A DNA stretch of 64,000 nucleotides from an uncultured Clostridia bacterium (GCA_947628385.1 CANQZS010000001.1:46441-110440); one strand, 5' to 3'. Shown: positions 7,638-16,479, numbered from the stretch's first letter. The notes: a model not told the origin generated them from the sequence alone. Numbers and translations are program-made.

Positions 7638-8627
7638 TTATCTTATTACCAAAGCCTCGGTAAGAGGTTCAGGGTTATTTAAGCTATCCCAAAGCATTAT
7701 CTTATCCGTATCTGCGGATATATCATACTCTGTCGTTCCCGTTTCCAACGTAACCGTATCCGCACTTGCCTTAACGAGATTATGACTATCGTCATACTGC
7801 GCCTGTATAATCGTGGCTGACACGGTTTCAGGAACAGTTATTTTTACCTTACCCGCCACATACGTCATTGTGGCAGAAGGTATATTCGGTGTATTCAAGC
7901 CGGAAATCATGGACGAATCACCCTTTACAAACATATCTGCATCGGATATTTCGTTACCGTCAGCAGTCTTTTTACATTCGTTCTCGTACCTGTAGTCTAT
8001 ACGGTTTATAACGCCGTCATGAGCAAGCTCTACCTTCTCACGCAGCGTTTCTCCTGCTTCAGCGGCACTCGCAATAGCTTCAATCTCACTTTCGACCGCC
8101 GCCGTCATACTGTCAATATCCGTTGTACTCGTGATACCGCCGACCTTATCATCGGAATCGGCATTTTTCTTTACTTGCTGTAAGTAGTACGTATCAGCAC
8201 GTCCGATACCGACAAATGCGTGTTTCTCGCCGTCCTTCTCACCGGCACGGAATGATAAATAGTCATAATCGACGTACCAGATTTCAGGATGTTCCAAGTC
8301 GAACGCGTCTTTGGCGGCTGTGAAATCGTTAATAAGGGTTCTGTCACCGTTAAGGTATGCCTCTACATCTTCTGACGTAACCTCCGTAGCCTCGTTGAGG
8401 TCAATATCCGTATTGCCCGTTTTCAGCTTAGTTAAGGTCTCATCTTTGCAAAGCAGGTCATAAATGGACTTTGCCTGTGTATTAAGCTGACTGCTGTACC
8501 ATGTCTTAGCAGCATTTACATTCTCGCTCGGAATGGTTTCCGCCGCCGATACGGATATGGACATAGGCATAGCCGAAGCAAGCATTGTAAGTGATATAAG
8601 TCCGCTTATAATCTTTTTTCTTCTCAT
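7638..8627 (-). CDS. secreted protein with transglutaminase-like N-terminal region
   Basis: A 329-residue protein with a clear signal peptide (MRRKKIISGLISLTMLASA, cleavage expected after SVSAA). Residues ~40-220, including the HPEIWYVDYDYLSF stretch, resemble the region that precedes or forms transglutaminase-like domains in Firmicutes surface proteins, but the Cys-His-Asp triad is not evident. The last ~90 residues look like a beta-sandwich repeat. No LPxTG anchor or SLH domain. It follows topB after a terminator-like hairpin, with AGGAGGATATTTT upstream. Confidence 0.65.
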   Translation of the reverse strand: MRRKKIISGLISLTMLASAMPMSISVSAAETIPSENVNAAKTWYSSQLNTQAKSIYDLLCKDETLTKLKTGNTDIDLNEATEVTSEDVEAYLNGDRTLINDFTAAKDAFDLEHPEIWYVDYDYLSFRAGEKDGEKHAFVGIGRADTYYLQQVKKNADSDDKVGGITSTTDIDSMTAAVESEIEAIASAAEAGETLREKVELAHDGVINRIDYRYENECKKTADGNEISDADMFVKGDSSMISGLNTPNIPSATMTYVAGKVKITVPETVSATIIQAQYDDSHNLVKASADTVTLETGTTEYDISADTDKIMLWDSLNNPEPLTEALVIR

Positions 8628-8658
8628 AAAATATCCTCCTGTAGTTGTATTTTTATCT

Positions 8659-8690
8659 AAAAAAAGAAGAAATGCCCCCGCTTCTTCTCT
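8659..8690 (-). terminator. terminator between topB and the secreted protein gene
   Basis: Hairpin AGAAGAA/TTCTTCT with a GC-rich loop and seven T directly after the topB stop codon. No clear promoter lies between it and the next gene, so that gene may depend on readthrough. Confidence 0.7.
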
Positions 8691-8692
8691 TT

Positions 8693-10858
8693 TTATTTGA
8701 AAATAAGCTCAAACTCTGCCCCATACGGGTTGTTTGAGTTGTCTTTAAGTTTGACCTGTGCTTCAAAGGTCTTGCCGCTTTTGCTTACAAGGTTTTTCAT
8801 CTTTACCGCTTTCCCGTCAAGCAGCTTCTTCACTGTTGCTGCGGTAAAATTTGTCTTTGAGAACAGTGTCAGTTTGCTTTTCTTCCATATAGCAAACTTA
8901 CACTCTTTCTCTTTCCAATTACTGCAGTAGAAATTCGTTTTGGACTCTATCACGTCCCCGCCGCATCTCGGACACTTACCTACAATGTTCTTGTTGCCCT
9001 TCCTCGGTATAACATCGGTATTAACCATAGGATAACTGTCCTTATTGCGTATAACGGCTTTAATTGCGTCTAAAACGCTTTCTGTCAGTTGTGAATATGT
9101 TTTTTTGCCCTCGCGTATTTCCTCCTGATATTCCCACCATTCAGCCGTTAAATCGGCTTTTTTGAACTCGTCGGGCAATATCCTGTATAACTCACGTCCT
9201 AATGGCGTTGATATGAGTGTTTTACCCTGTTCTGCTAAGAACCCGCGTTTGACAAGGTTCTCAATTATCCCGCTTCGGGTTGCTGATGTGCCGATAGAAC
9301 CCTTTTCGCCCTCTTTGCCCTCGTCTTTGGACAGTAACAGCTTCTTTATCCGTTCGTCTGTTACATACTTGGATATACACGTCATGTCCTCGTTTAAGGA
9401 CGCTTTTGTGTACCGTGACGGCGGTCTTGTTTCCTTTTCTGTCGCCGTAAAATCCGATACTTTGCCCGAATACGTGCCGCTCTGTATATTGCTTAATACC
9501 GACGCAGTATCTTTTTTTGCGTCCTTGAATATGCTTCTGTAGCCGGGCGATTGTATAACGGTCGATACCGCTTCAATAGCAGCACCGTTCCCAAGCTCTG
9601 CTTTGAGCTTTGTCTGTTCCTTCACAGCGGGAGGAAAGAACTGCGCAAGATAATACTTACAGATTGCGAGATATACGTTTCTTTCCTGTTCCGTGAACGA
9701 TGATATATCCACTATCTCATCAGTGGGTATAATGGCGAAATGTGCCGATATTTTACTGCTGTCAAAGCATTTTGACTTAATGGACGTGTCCAAGCCTTTC
9801 GGGGAGAATTTAATGTTTTGAATGACTGATTTTATAACCCCCGGAGCTTCTTTATAATGTTCCTCGGACAGATACTGACAATCGCTGCGGTTATACGTAA
9901 TCGCCTTGTATTTTTCACGTAATGACTGTGTTATATCAAGAACCTGCTGCGGTGAATACCCGAAATGTCCGCTGCAGTATGTCTGTAACTTTACCAGATT
10001 AAACGGCAGCGGCGGCGGTTCTCGTACAGTCTTTTTGGTAATAACGATATTGTTAAGTGTTTGCCCTTCAAGGCTCTTGCAGATACGTTCTGCGTCAGGC
10101 TTTGAGACGATATGCCCGTCTACTAAGGATGTATCGTCTTTATTTGGAACATACCGTGCAAGAACGCTTTTTCCGTCTATACCCACATTACAGGTAATGT
10201 CGTAATATGTCTGCTTAATATGCCCCTCAATCTGCATATCACGGTTCACGACCAAACCCAACGTAGGCGTTTGTACTCTGCCGACCGTCAATAGCACATG
10301 GTTCTTGCAGCTAAACAGTTCCGTCAGATTTATACCGACCATGAAATCCGCAACACTGCGGGCATAAGCAGACCAGCCGTAATTTTCATGCTGTTTATTG
10401 TCTGTCATGTTGTTTAACGCTTTTTTCATAGCTGCAAGAGTAGTATTTGCAGTATCAAGACGCATTACCTTGCCCTTGTATTTATGCCAACGCAGGACTT
10501 CATCGACTAAAAGCTGTCCCTCGTCATCGGGGTCGCCTGCGTGTATTACCGTATCTGCTTGCTTTAATAGCTTACCTATCTGATGAACGCGTTGCGCCTT
10601 GCTAATATTGCCGCCGCCTGTATCTGTAGATATTTTTGTTTCCCAATCGGGGAAATATATCGGCAGATTTTTAATATCCCATTGCTTATATTCCTCGTCA
10701 TAATCTGCCGGTTCTTTCAAAGTAAGGACATGACCGAAAAGCCACGTAATAACATAGTCGCCCTTGTAAATGCAAGCGTCTTTTGTCTGTGTACTGCCCG
10801 GCAAAGCGTCGGCTATGGCTCTGGCTAATACCGGCTTTTCTGCTATAACAAGTATCAT
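8693..10858 (-). CDS. topB: DNA topoisomerase III
   Basis: A 721-residue type IA topoisomerase that relaxes and decatenates DNA through a 5'-phosphotyrosine link. A Toprim domain at the N-terminus starts MILVIAEKPVLARAIADAL and contains HAGDPDDEGQLLVDEV. The VGRVQTPTLG motif follows, and the catalytic tyrosine is in ITYNRSDCQYLS. A C-terminal zinc ribbon (CPRCGG...CSNWKEKECKF) lies near residues 625-650. TopB of this kind is typical of conjugative plasmids and integrative elements of Firmicutes. Its promoter overlaps the repeat module at 10908-10979 and lacks the tandem-terminator leader. Confidence 0.95.
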   Translation of the reverse strand: MILVIAEKPVLARAIADALPGSTQTKDACIYKGDYVITWLFGHVLTLKEPADYDEEYKQWDIKNLPIYFPDWETKISTDTGGGNISKAQRVHQIGKLLKQADTVIHAGDPDDEGQLLVDEVLRWHKYKGKVMRLDTANTTLAAMKKALNNMTDNKQHENYGWSAYARSVADFMVGINLTELFSCKNHVLLTVGRVQTPTLGLVVNRDMQIEGHIKQTYYDITCNVGIDGKSVLARYVPNKDDTSLVDGHIVSKPDAERICKSLEGQTLNNIVITKKTVREPPPLPFNLVKLQTYCSGHFGYSPQQVLDITQSLREKYKAITYNRSDCQYLSEEHYKEAPGVIKSVIQNIKFSPKGLDTSIKSKCFDSSKISAHFAIIPTDEIVDISSFTEQERNVYLAICKYYLAQFFPPAVKEQTKLKAELGNGAAIEAVSTVIQSPGYRSIFKDAKKDTASVLSNIQSGTYSGKVSDFTATEKETRPPSRYTKASLNEDMTCISKYVTDERIKKLLLSKDEGKEGEKGSIGTSATRSGIIENLVKRGFLAEQGKTLISTPLGRELYRILPDEFKKADLTAEWWEYQEEIREGKKTYSQLTESVLDAIKAVIRNKDSYPMVNTDVIPRKGNKNIVGKCPRCGGDVIESKTNFYCSNWKEKECKFAIWKKSKLTLFSKTNFTAATVKKLLDGKAVKMKNLVSKSGKTFEAQVKLKDNSNNPYGAEFELIFK

Positions 10859-10907
10859 GTGCGGCTTTTCCTCCTTCCTCTTCCCCTTTAGTTTTATTGC
10901 TAATTAT

Positions 10908-10979
10908 GTGGACTGTTATTATATTATACATAACTTCTTGCTCGTTCGTCAAGCGAAAATTCGGATTGTCCCTACCCTA
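10908..10979 (-). promoter_or_regulatory. M module 1: promoter of topB
   Basis: TTGACG (10947-10952), 18-bp spacer and TATAAT (10923-10928) form a good promoter inside a repeat family. The family pattern on the minus strand is GGGAC hairpin, GAATTT, CTTG...CAAG stem, AAGTTAT, CAGTCCAC. Here the GTCCAC end lies 50 bp before the topB start. This copy shows that at least some modules carry promoters. Confidence 0.7.
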
Positions 10980-11022
10980 CTGTATTTTTAATTTCCTTTG
11001 TTTATGTTCTTCCGAGCTGTCC

Positions 11023-11130
11023 GGTGGACTGTTATATATATACATAAGAATACAGACCTGATGGACTGTTATACATATATAACTTCTTGCATTGAGACAA
11101 GCTTAAACTCGGGTTGTCCCACCCCTACAT
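11023..11130 (-). promoter_or_regulatory. M module 2 with two GTCCAC-type repeats
   Basis: Contains the GGGGTGGGAC hairpin, GAGTTTA, the CTTGT...CAAG stem, AAGTTATATA and two TATAACAGTCCA repeats (plus-strand 11024-11034 and 11062-11072). It lies between the 64-nt tRNA-like RNA and topB. A weaker TTGTCT/TATGTA promoter is possible. Confidence 0.6.
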
Positions 11131-11151
11131 ATAAAGCTCATACGCTTTTTA

Positions 11152-11226
11152 GAACGACCTATCAGAGAAGAAAAAGCAAAAAGGATAAACAAAACTTCTC
11201 TTTACGGAATAGATAATAGGTCGCTC
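11152..11226 (-). repeat. S stem copy 1
   Basis: An 11-bp outer stem (GAGCGACCTAT/ATAGGTCGTTC) encloses about 53 nt, including an inner AGAGAAG/CTTCTCT stem. It is almost identical to the copy at 38140-38214, whereas copies at 11614 and 59565 keep the outer stem but have unrelated interiors. Confidence 0.65.
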
Positions 11227-11262
11227 AAAAAAGCATATAATATTCAGTGTATAAAGAACAGG

Positions 11263-11326
11263 GTAAGCGACGGGATTTGAACCCGTATTTCCGATAATCG
11301 GTGTTCTACCGTTGAACTACGCTTAC
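11263..11326 (-). ncRNA. 64-nt tRNA-like RNA without a normal anticodon arm, copy 1
   Basis: Perfect 7-bp acceptor (GTAAGCG/CGCTTAC), a tRNA-Gly-like D arm (GTTC AACGGTA GAAC) and a T arm (ACGGG TTCAAAT CCCGT) are all present. The anticodon arm is only 11 nt: CCGA-TTA-TCGG, a 4-bp stem with a 3-nt loop in place of 5 bp plus 7 nt. No CCA is encoded. The second copy (59247-59310) has CCGG-TTG-TCGG, a compensating change that keeps the short arm. It cannot decode a codon in the normal way. Confidence 0.7.
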
Positions 11327-11330
11327 ACGC

Positions 11331-11356
11331 AGCAAGGTATAACGTTATACCTTGCC
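11331..11356 (-). other. hairpin between tRNA and tRNA-like RNA
   Basis: Palindrome GCAAGGTATAAC/GTTATACCTTGC. The same element with a 4-nt loop is at 59315-59340 in the second cassette, at the same place between a tRNA and the 64-nt RNA. Confidence 0.6.
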
Positions 11357-11381
11357 ACGGGGAGAAATTAAAACTATGACA

Positions 11382-11399
11382 CACCGCCTTTCGGCAGTG
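11382..11399 (-). other. GAAA-loop hairpin directly 3' of tRNA
   Basis: CACTGCC-GAAA-GGCGGTG forms directly from the tRNA CCA end onwards. The second cassette has CCGCC-GAAA-GGCGG at 59371-59384. It may be a processing signal or part of a larger RNA. Confidence 0.55.
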
Positions 11400-11474
11400 G
11401 TTGAGGCAATAGGATTTGAACCTATATCATTTGAGAAGATACTCTCTATGTATTACCTGTTATACGATGCCTCA
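11398..11474 (-). tRNA. tRNA with aberrant anticodon arm, identity uncertain
   Basis: The 77-nt gene has a perfect acceptor (TGAGGCA/TGCCTCA), discriminator A, encoded CCA, a D arm (GTAT AACAGGTA ATAC) and a T arm (ATAGG TTCAAAT CCTAT). The anticodon arm does not fold normally: the best fit is TAGAG / AGTATCTT / CTCAA, with an A-A mismatch and an 8-nt loop, or 4 bp with a 6-nt loop. No U33-anticodon-37 pattern is clear, so I give no amino acid. Gln- or Glu-like in the body. It may be decayed or deliberately altered. Confidence 0.6.
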
Positions 11475-11530
11475 ATAATTTTTTTAGAACGACGACACAG
11501 ATTGTTACATCGTCCAGGCAGTCAGGCAGT

Positions 11531-11613
11531 GGACTGTCTTTCGACTTCTTGCTGTTACACAAGCATGAACTCGGGTTGTCCCATCCCTATATATAAAGCT
11601 CATACGCTTTTTA
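11531..11613 (-). promoter_or_regulatory. M module 3 upstream of the aberrant tRNA
   Basis: GGGATGGGACAACCC hairpin, GAGTTCA, CTTGTGTAACAGCAAG stem, AAGTC, CAGTCCAC. No convincing -10 box is seen here, which weakens a pure promoter explanation for the family. Confidence 0.55.
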
Positions 11614-11698
11614 GAAGGACTTGATTGCTGAAAGGAGAGCGGTATGAGGGGAAATTCTGCAAAAAACCTCATACCATATATATACAAACAAGTCCCTC
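11614..11698 (-). repeat. S stem copy 3, different interior
   Basis: Outer stem (A)GGGACTTG/CAAGTCC(TTC) encloses an inner stem GGTATGAGG/CCTCATACC around a short loop. Outer-stem sequence and interior both differ from the other copies while the stem is kept, which argues for an RNA fold. Confidence 0.55.
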
Positions 11699-11730
11699 AA
11701 AAAAACCTACAAACCTTTTTCCCCTTCTAT

Positions 11731-11783
11731 ATATAAAGGTGAGAAAATTTTCATGTTTTTTTGATGAAAAACTGTATAAACTT
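11731..11783 (-). repeat. U block, conserved upstream sequence copy 1
   Basis: On the minus strand AAGTTTATACAG, then a TTTTTCATCAAAAAAACATG segment, then TTCTCACCTTTATATATAG. Closely similar blocks lie at 38245-38301 and 59720-59773, each upstream of an S stem. It could be a specialised promoter or the 5' end of a structured RNA. Confidence 0.5.
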
Positions 11784-11834
11784 TAATTCATTTTGCCCCG
11801 CCGATTATGTATAAAACGCACAAAAAGGCAGTTT

Positions 11835-11876
11835 TGCCATGAGGCAAGCATAATTACTTGTCTCATGGCATTTTTT
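11835..11876. terminator. strong hairpin with T tract on the plus side
   Basis: A 14-bp stem (TGCCATGAGGCAAG/CTTGTCTCATGGCA, one mismatch) with six T on the plus strand. It lies right after the stop codon of the minus-strand 11878 gene, whose downstream side has no T tract. It could end that gene by the hairpin alone or end an unseen plus-strand transcript. Confidence 0.55.
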
Positions 11877-11877
11877 A

Positions 11878-12294
11878 TTAAACTGCTTTTGGTTGGTATT
11901 TCCATAAATATTTCGTAACAGTGTTATCGGCATTCCGCTGTATAACAACGTCGTTGTTTTGCGGATACAGACGATTAACACTGCCGCAGGTAATAACACA
12001 AATAACGTGATTTACTTTATCAATATTGATAACGGCATATATACCGGTTTTGTAATCACGCATGGTTACATTCCCCTCTAAGCTCGGAAAAATCGAAGCC
12101 ATAGAGATGTTGCGTAAGAAATCTTCTATGAAAACATTAAAGATAATCGTGTTCTTGTTGTTTCTGTAAATCGCCCGATGTGCTGCATGAACAGTCCAGA
12201 ATAACGTATACTCTTTACCGTTAATTGTAATCGGCTTGTCGCGAAGCGACGTACAACATGCAGCGGTATTAAGCGATTCTAAGCTGTTCTGCAT
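11878..12294 (-). CDS. hypothetical protein
   Basis: A 138-residue protein starting MQNSLESLNTAACC after AAGGAGAGAAAAGCA. Its start overlaps the end of the helicase gene by 26 bp, so they are translationally coupled. No motif recognised. Last gene of the L4 operon. Confidence 0.65.
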   Translation of the reverse strand: MQNSLESLNTAACCTSLRDKPITINGKEYTLFWTVHAAHRAIYRNNKNTIIFNVFIEDFLRNISMASIFPSLEGNVTMRDYKTGIYAVINIDKVNHVICVITCGSVNRLYPQNNDVVIQRNADNTVTKYLWKYQPKAV

Positions 12295-14554
12295 TGCTTT
12301 TCTCTCCTTCCTTGGTAATTTTCCCCTTACTTTGAGGCATATTTTCTCCGAACGCAGACCTGATACGCTTTTTGAGATATGTTACTCTCATTTCAACATT
12401 GCTGTTCTCAATAGCCATATCAAGTGCCGGTTTTTGCCCCAAAATAGCCAAATTTTCAGAAGCGCGTGTTATTGCTGTATAAACTAAGGGATTGTTGAGC
12501 AACGCCTCGTGTGACTTTGAGCAGACAAAGATAACAGTCTGGTACTCACTGCCTTGTGACTTGTGTACCGTCATTGCATACGCAAGCATGACATTTTTCA
12601 TATCATCCTTCGTGTACGTCAGCACGTTCCCATCATTGTTAAACTCTACCTGACAAACCGTAGTGAAGTTTTGCTCATCTTTGGTATCAAAGGCGTATAC
12701 TATATCTTTTATGTACCCCACATCACCGTTCATAGCATGTGCCGTATTCTTCGTTTGCATAATACGGTCACCCTTCCGAAATTCGACATCGCGGACTTTT
12801 AAGGATAATGTTCCTTCCTGCTTGGGGTTGAAATAGTTCTGAAGCTGCTTATTAAACGCGTTTACGCTGACAGGTGTCTTTTCACGAAACGGTGTTAATA
12901 GCGCAACATTGTCCATACCGTACTTGTGTACGCAAGAGATGTAAAATTTACACGCGCTTACAAGTAAGTTACGGTCGTCATTAACCTCGTTGAAGAAGAA
13001 ACCTTTGGAGTTAAAATCAAGGTTTGTATCGCCTTTGAGTATTGCGAGCGAGTTCTTTACAATCGGACTCGTCTCTTTCTGTCTGAATACTACCTTTAGG
13101 CGTACAACGGGTATTGATTGCGACTTTATTATATCCGCGAACACATTACCGCTGCCTACGGACGGAAGCTGATGTGCGTCACCGATAAATACAATCTTCG
13201 TATGGCTCTGTACCGCTTTTAATAACAAATTCATGATATACTGGTCTACCATCGACGTTTCATCGACAACTATCAAATCCGCGTCAAGCTCTTTTACGGT
13301 CGTATAACCGCCTCCGGCTTCATTCGGGAAATATCCAAGCTGTGAATGGATAGTTGCCGCCGGATGCCCCGTTGACTCTGCCAGTCGTCTCGATGCACGT
13401 CCTGTGGGTGCCATCAGAATTATTTTCGGCTCGCCTTTATATAGTTTTTTATATACTGAAACCAACGTTTTTGTTATTGTGGTTTTGCCCGTACCCGGAC
13501 CGCCTGTAATAACCGTGGCGTTATTCATCAGTGCTTCCTTGATAGCTTCTTTCTGGATTTCTGCCAGTTTGAAATTGTTACTTTTGCTGTACTCCTTTAG
13601 CTCGCGGTTAATTTCCGCCTCGGAAAATATCCTCTGTGTGCCTGTCGATATTCTGTAAAGGTTCTCGGCAATAGCCTGTTCTGCCTTGTATGATTCGATA
13701 CGATATATAAGCTCTTTTTCCGTGTTGTTATATACATATTTCTGTGAATATAACTTACCTTCCAACACCATAGCCTGAATCTCTTTCTTGCAGACAGCTT
13801 CAGGTACGGTATTTTTTGCGTAATCATGGTTAAGAAGCCTATACACCTTATCTACCAAGGTAGCCTTTGCCATACACGTACTGCCGCGAGCTTCAGCGTT
13901 TTCGATGGTGTAGTATATTGCACCGCGAATACGCATTGAATCCTGTGGATTCCCGTTAAACTGCTTGCCTATAAGCTCTACAGTCTTAAATCCCAAGCCT
14001 TTTATAACAATCAGGTTATACGGCTTGTTTTGGATAATATCAACGGCATCCTTACCGAAACGCTTACAAATCATCTCGGCTTTTGACATCGGCATATCCA
14101 TAACCCCCGCGAAGATTGACATTACATCACGTACTGCCTTTGTTTCGGCGACGCTTTGAGTTAAACGCTCTAACCTTTTCGCGCCAAAACCCTTTATTTC
14201 AAGCAGTTTGTCAGGCTCTTTTTCGAGAATATCCCAAGTTTCTTCTCTGAAATTCTTGTATATTCTCTTGCCCCATACCTTACCGATACCGCATTTAAGC
14301 GATGTAAGATATGCGACAACGCCTTTCTCATCCGAGGGTTTAACGGCTTCATACCGCTGCGACTTGAACTGATGTCCATACCGTTCGTTAAAGTCCCATG
14401 TACCGTAGCACATAATCTTTAAGTCGCGTGTAGCGGATACTGTACCTGCCACCGTAACGGTTTTGCCGGTATCAAGCTGAAATTTGCATACCGTATACCC
14501 TTCGCCGTTGTCATATATCGTATATGTGTTCTTGCCGGTTATCGTTTCAAGCAT
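12269..14554 (-). CDS. RecD2-type helicase
   Basis: A 761-residue SF1B helicase moving 5' to 3' on single-stranded DNA. An N-terminal OB-like region and helix-hairpin-helix repeats (GIGKVWGKRI, IKGFGAKRLERL, IKGLGFKTVELIG) precede the Walker A motif GGPGTGKTT (residues 351-359), Walker B VVDETSMVD and the C-terminal VHKSQGSEY motif. This layout is RecD2, not the RecBCD subunit. I prefer the ATG at 14552-14554, overlapping the upstream stop, over a GTG 12 bp earlier. It probably works with SSB, YqaJ and TopB in element replication or recombination. Confidence 0.92.
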   Translation of the reverse strand: MLETITGKNTYTIYDNGEGYTVCKFQLDTGKTVTVAGTVSATRDLKIMCYGTWDFNERYGHQFKSQRYEAVKPSDEKGVVAYLTSLKCGIGKVWGKRIYKNFREETWDILEKEPDKLLEIKGFGAKRLERLTQSVAETKAVRDVMSIFAGVMDMPMSKAEMICKRFGKDAVDIIQNKPYNLIVIKGLGFKTVELIGKQFNGNPQDSMRIRGAIYYTIENAEARGSTCMAKATLVDKVYRLLNHDYAKNTVPEAVCKKEIQAMVLEGKLYSQKYVYNNTEKELIYRIESYKAEQAIAENLYRISTGTQRIFSEAEINRELKEYSKSNNFKLAEIQKEAIKEALMNNATVITGGPGTGKTTITKTLVSVYKKLYKGEPKIILMAPTGRASRRLAESTGHPAATIHSQLGYFPNEAGGGYTTVKELDADLIVVDETSMVDQYIMNLLLKAVQSHTKIVFIGDAHQLPSVGSGNVFADIIKSQSIPVVRLKVVFRQKETSPIVKNSLAILKGDTNLDFNSKGFFFNEVNDDRNLLVSACKFYISCVHKYGMDNVALLTPFREKTPVSVNAFNKQLQNYFNPKQEGTLSLKVRDVEFRKGDRIMQTKNTAHAMNGDVGYIKDIVYAFDTKDEQNFTTVCQVEFNNDGNVLTYTKDDMKNVMLAYAMTVHKSQGSEYQTVIFVCSKSHEALLNNPLVYTAITRASENLAILGQKPALDMAIENSNVEMRVTYLKKRIRSAFGENMPQSKGKITKEGEKSNAEQLRIA

Positions 14555-15014
14555 TATCCTCACCACCCTCTGTGGGAGATGTGGTTTCTATGCCGTTGAC
14601 GAACTCGCGAACCATTGTGTCAAGATTTTCCTCGACAATAATCGGCATATTAAGCTCAACAGCGCGGGTTATTTCTCCTTTCATGCCGTTCGAGAGATAT
14701 TCGCCAAAGACATATATAGCGTCACTCATATTGAGCAGCTTAAGTCCGAACTCAATGGCAAGCTCGCGTTCTTCCTCAATATTATCATCGAGGAACATGG
14801 GGAGATATGCATGTGCCGCCCAAACTTTAACACCATACTTGCCGAAACAACCGTTAAGGGCGTTACACTTGTCTCTTGCCGTCAGCATATTAACCGTCTC
14901 TCTTGCTTTATGCGCCGCATGGAGCGGTGAACAGATATACATTCTGTTCGTTGCAACCTCACCGCTTTTTACCTTTTTTGAAAATTCAGCGATTGTCATA
15001 ATATTTGTGTTCAT
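14547..15014 (-). CDS. nucleoside 2-deoxyribosyltransferase-like protein (DUF4406/DUF7768 type)
   Basis: A 155-residue protein with an MYICSPLHA start strand, a WAAHAYLPMFLDDN stretch and a DAIYVFGEYLSNGMKGEI motif typical of the nucleoside deoxyribosyltransferase-like fold common in phages and mobile elements. Such proteins may act on nucleosides or nucleotide signals; the substrate here is unknown. The start MNTNIMTIAEF follows GAAGGAGGTAATAAAAAAC; a longer frame lacks a ribosome site. Confidence 0.75.
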   Translation of the reverse strand: MNTNIMTIAEFSKKVKSGEVATNRMYICSPLHAAHKARETVNMLTARDKCNALNGCFGKYGVKVWAAHAYLPMFLDDNIEEERELAIEFGLKLLNMSDAIYVFGEYLSNGMKGEITRAVELNMPIIVEENLDTMVREFVNGIETTSPTEGGEDNA

Positions 15015-15086
15015 GTTTTTTATTACCTCCTTCAAAAAATTTGTCATGAACCCCGAAGAAAACTCCCCGAGGTTCGTGAATGTAAT

Positions 15087-16430
15087 TTAGGCTGTTTCCT
15101 TCGCCTTGACGTTCTTGATTTTGATTGAAAATACCCTTGACGATTCCTGTATCTTCGTTACCGCAGCGTTATACGCATCGGGAAAAGCGAGCCTTAACAG
15201 GTCTTTGTCTACCTTTTCCGATGAACGCGGTGCATAAGATACTTCAAAGAACGTTTTCTCGTCTTTGGGAAAAATACCTTTCGTAGCCTTACCGAGCTGT
15301 TCGATAAGCTCTATGCTTATCTGTCTCTGGCGCTCTTTGATGTTGCTTGCCTTCTTTTCGAGCATCTTCCGTTCCTCGTCAAGCGCAAGGTAATCGTCAA
15401 TCGCGCCTTTGCTGTCGGGTTCGATGTCGATAGGCTTCATGTCCTTGTCGGCGTAACCTGACTTTTTACGGATAAGTTCTATATCCTTTTCAGGCTCGCC
15501 GGATAAGTCCGGTTCTCTCCGTGCCAATATATGATTGTGCCAGAACACTTCCTCCGCTTCAAGCTGTTCATCCTCAGCGTCGAAATCACGCAAGATGTAT
15601 GAGCAGACGAAATCATTGGGTGTATTACCGTAGATACAGCCGATATACGTACCCTGAATCTTCGGGTCGTCAAGGACTGACATATACTGTCTGCACTGAG
15701 GGACATACTGAGGCGGGACTTTGTTTTCCGCCCACGCGTCCTTGTTGAAGAACGTAGTCGTTTTAGCCTCAAACACAAAGATGCGTCCGTCCAACATTCT
15801 TACGATTGCGTCAATGTTCGCCGTGATATACGGCATACCCTTCTTCGCGAACATACGCGTTTCGGGAATGACTTTCGCTCCGGTTCTGCGGCAAAACTCG
15901 CTTATGACAAGCGGCTCAACCTTATGACCGTAGTCAAAGATAAACTGTTTACCGGTGTCAGTATCGGGTATTTTGAACTCTGTACCAATTTTGTCATGGT
16001 AAAGCTCCTGTTCTGTCCTGTAGGGACTGATACCCAATGCTACCGCTGCGTCTGAACCGCCGATACCGATACGACGTACTGCCTCCCATTCATCGGTGCG
16101 TAAAAATGCCGTATCGACAAGAACAATGGTATTGTCCCATTCCTCACGCGGTTCGTATTTCATGTTTGACGCGATAGCCTTAACCTGCGCTGCGAGAGTT
16201 TCACTGTCATACGAGTCAAGCAACGGCTCACCTGTTTCAGTTTCACAGTCAAATATGAGCTTCGCCCCTGCCGCAAACTGTTCGCCGGGCATACCTGACT
16301 TCTCCAGTGCCTCATCAAGCTTTTTCATGCGTGCATGTATCTGCTGAAGAAGCTGCGTAAGTTCTGCTTTCTTTGACGGTGTAACGTAATCGGGTGCTGT
16401 CATAGGCAAATTACATTCAAAATATGCCAT
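15087..16430 (-). CDS. YqaJ-type viral recombinase/exonuclease
   Basis: A 447-residue protein. The central nuclease domain (about residues 115-300) has the family signatures RIGIGGSDAAVALGISPY, the metal-binding ITANIDAIV and the E-x-K of VFEAKTT. The N-terminal ~100 residues and the C-terminal coiled part (LEKKASNIKERQRQ) are extensions often seen in this family. It would resect double-stranded DNA for single-strand annealing; no RecT-type partner is recognisable. First gene behind leader L4. Confidence 0.88.
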   Translation of the reverse strand: MAYFECNLPMTAPDYVTPSKKAELTQLLQQIHARMKKLDEALEKSGMPGEQFAAGAKLIFDCETETGEPLLDSYDSETLAAQVKAIASNMKYEPREEWDNTIVLVDTAFLRTDEWEAVRRIGIGGSDAAVALGISPYRTEQELYHDKIGTEFKIPDTDTGKQFIFDYGHKVEPLVISEFCRRTGAKVIPETRMFAKKGMPYITANIDAIVRMLDGRIFVFEAKTTTFFNKDAWAENKVPPQYVPQCRQYMSVLDDPKIQGTYIGCIYGNTPNDFVCSYILRDFDAEDEQLEAEEVFWHNHILARREPDLSGEPEKDIELIRKKSGYADKDMKPIDIEPDSKGAIDDYLALDEERKMLEKKASNIKERQRQISIELIEQLGKATKGIFPKDEKTFFEVSYAPRSSEKVDKDLLRLAFPDAYNAAVTKIQESSRVFSIKIKNVKAKETA

Positions 16431-16479
16431 AATAAAACCTCCTTAAAAAATTGATATAATTTATTTATATAGAGAGAAT

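Noticed and set aside
11352..11624. Plus-strand open frames across the tRNA cassette at 11 kb
   Set aside because: They overlap the tRNA and M-module sequences, lack ribosome sites and their length follows from AT-poor RNA genes.
14547..14566. GTG start for the RecD2 gene at 14566
   Set aside because: The ATG at 14554 has the usual start/stop overlap and suitable TGAGG upstream; the GTG adds four residues of no family value.
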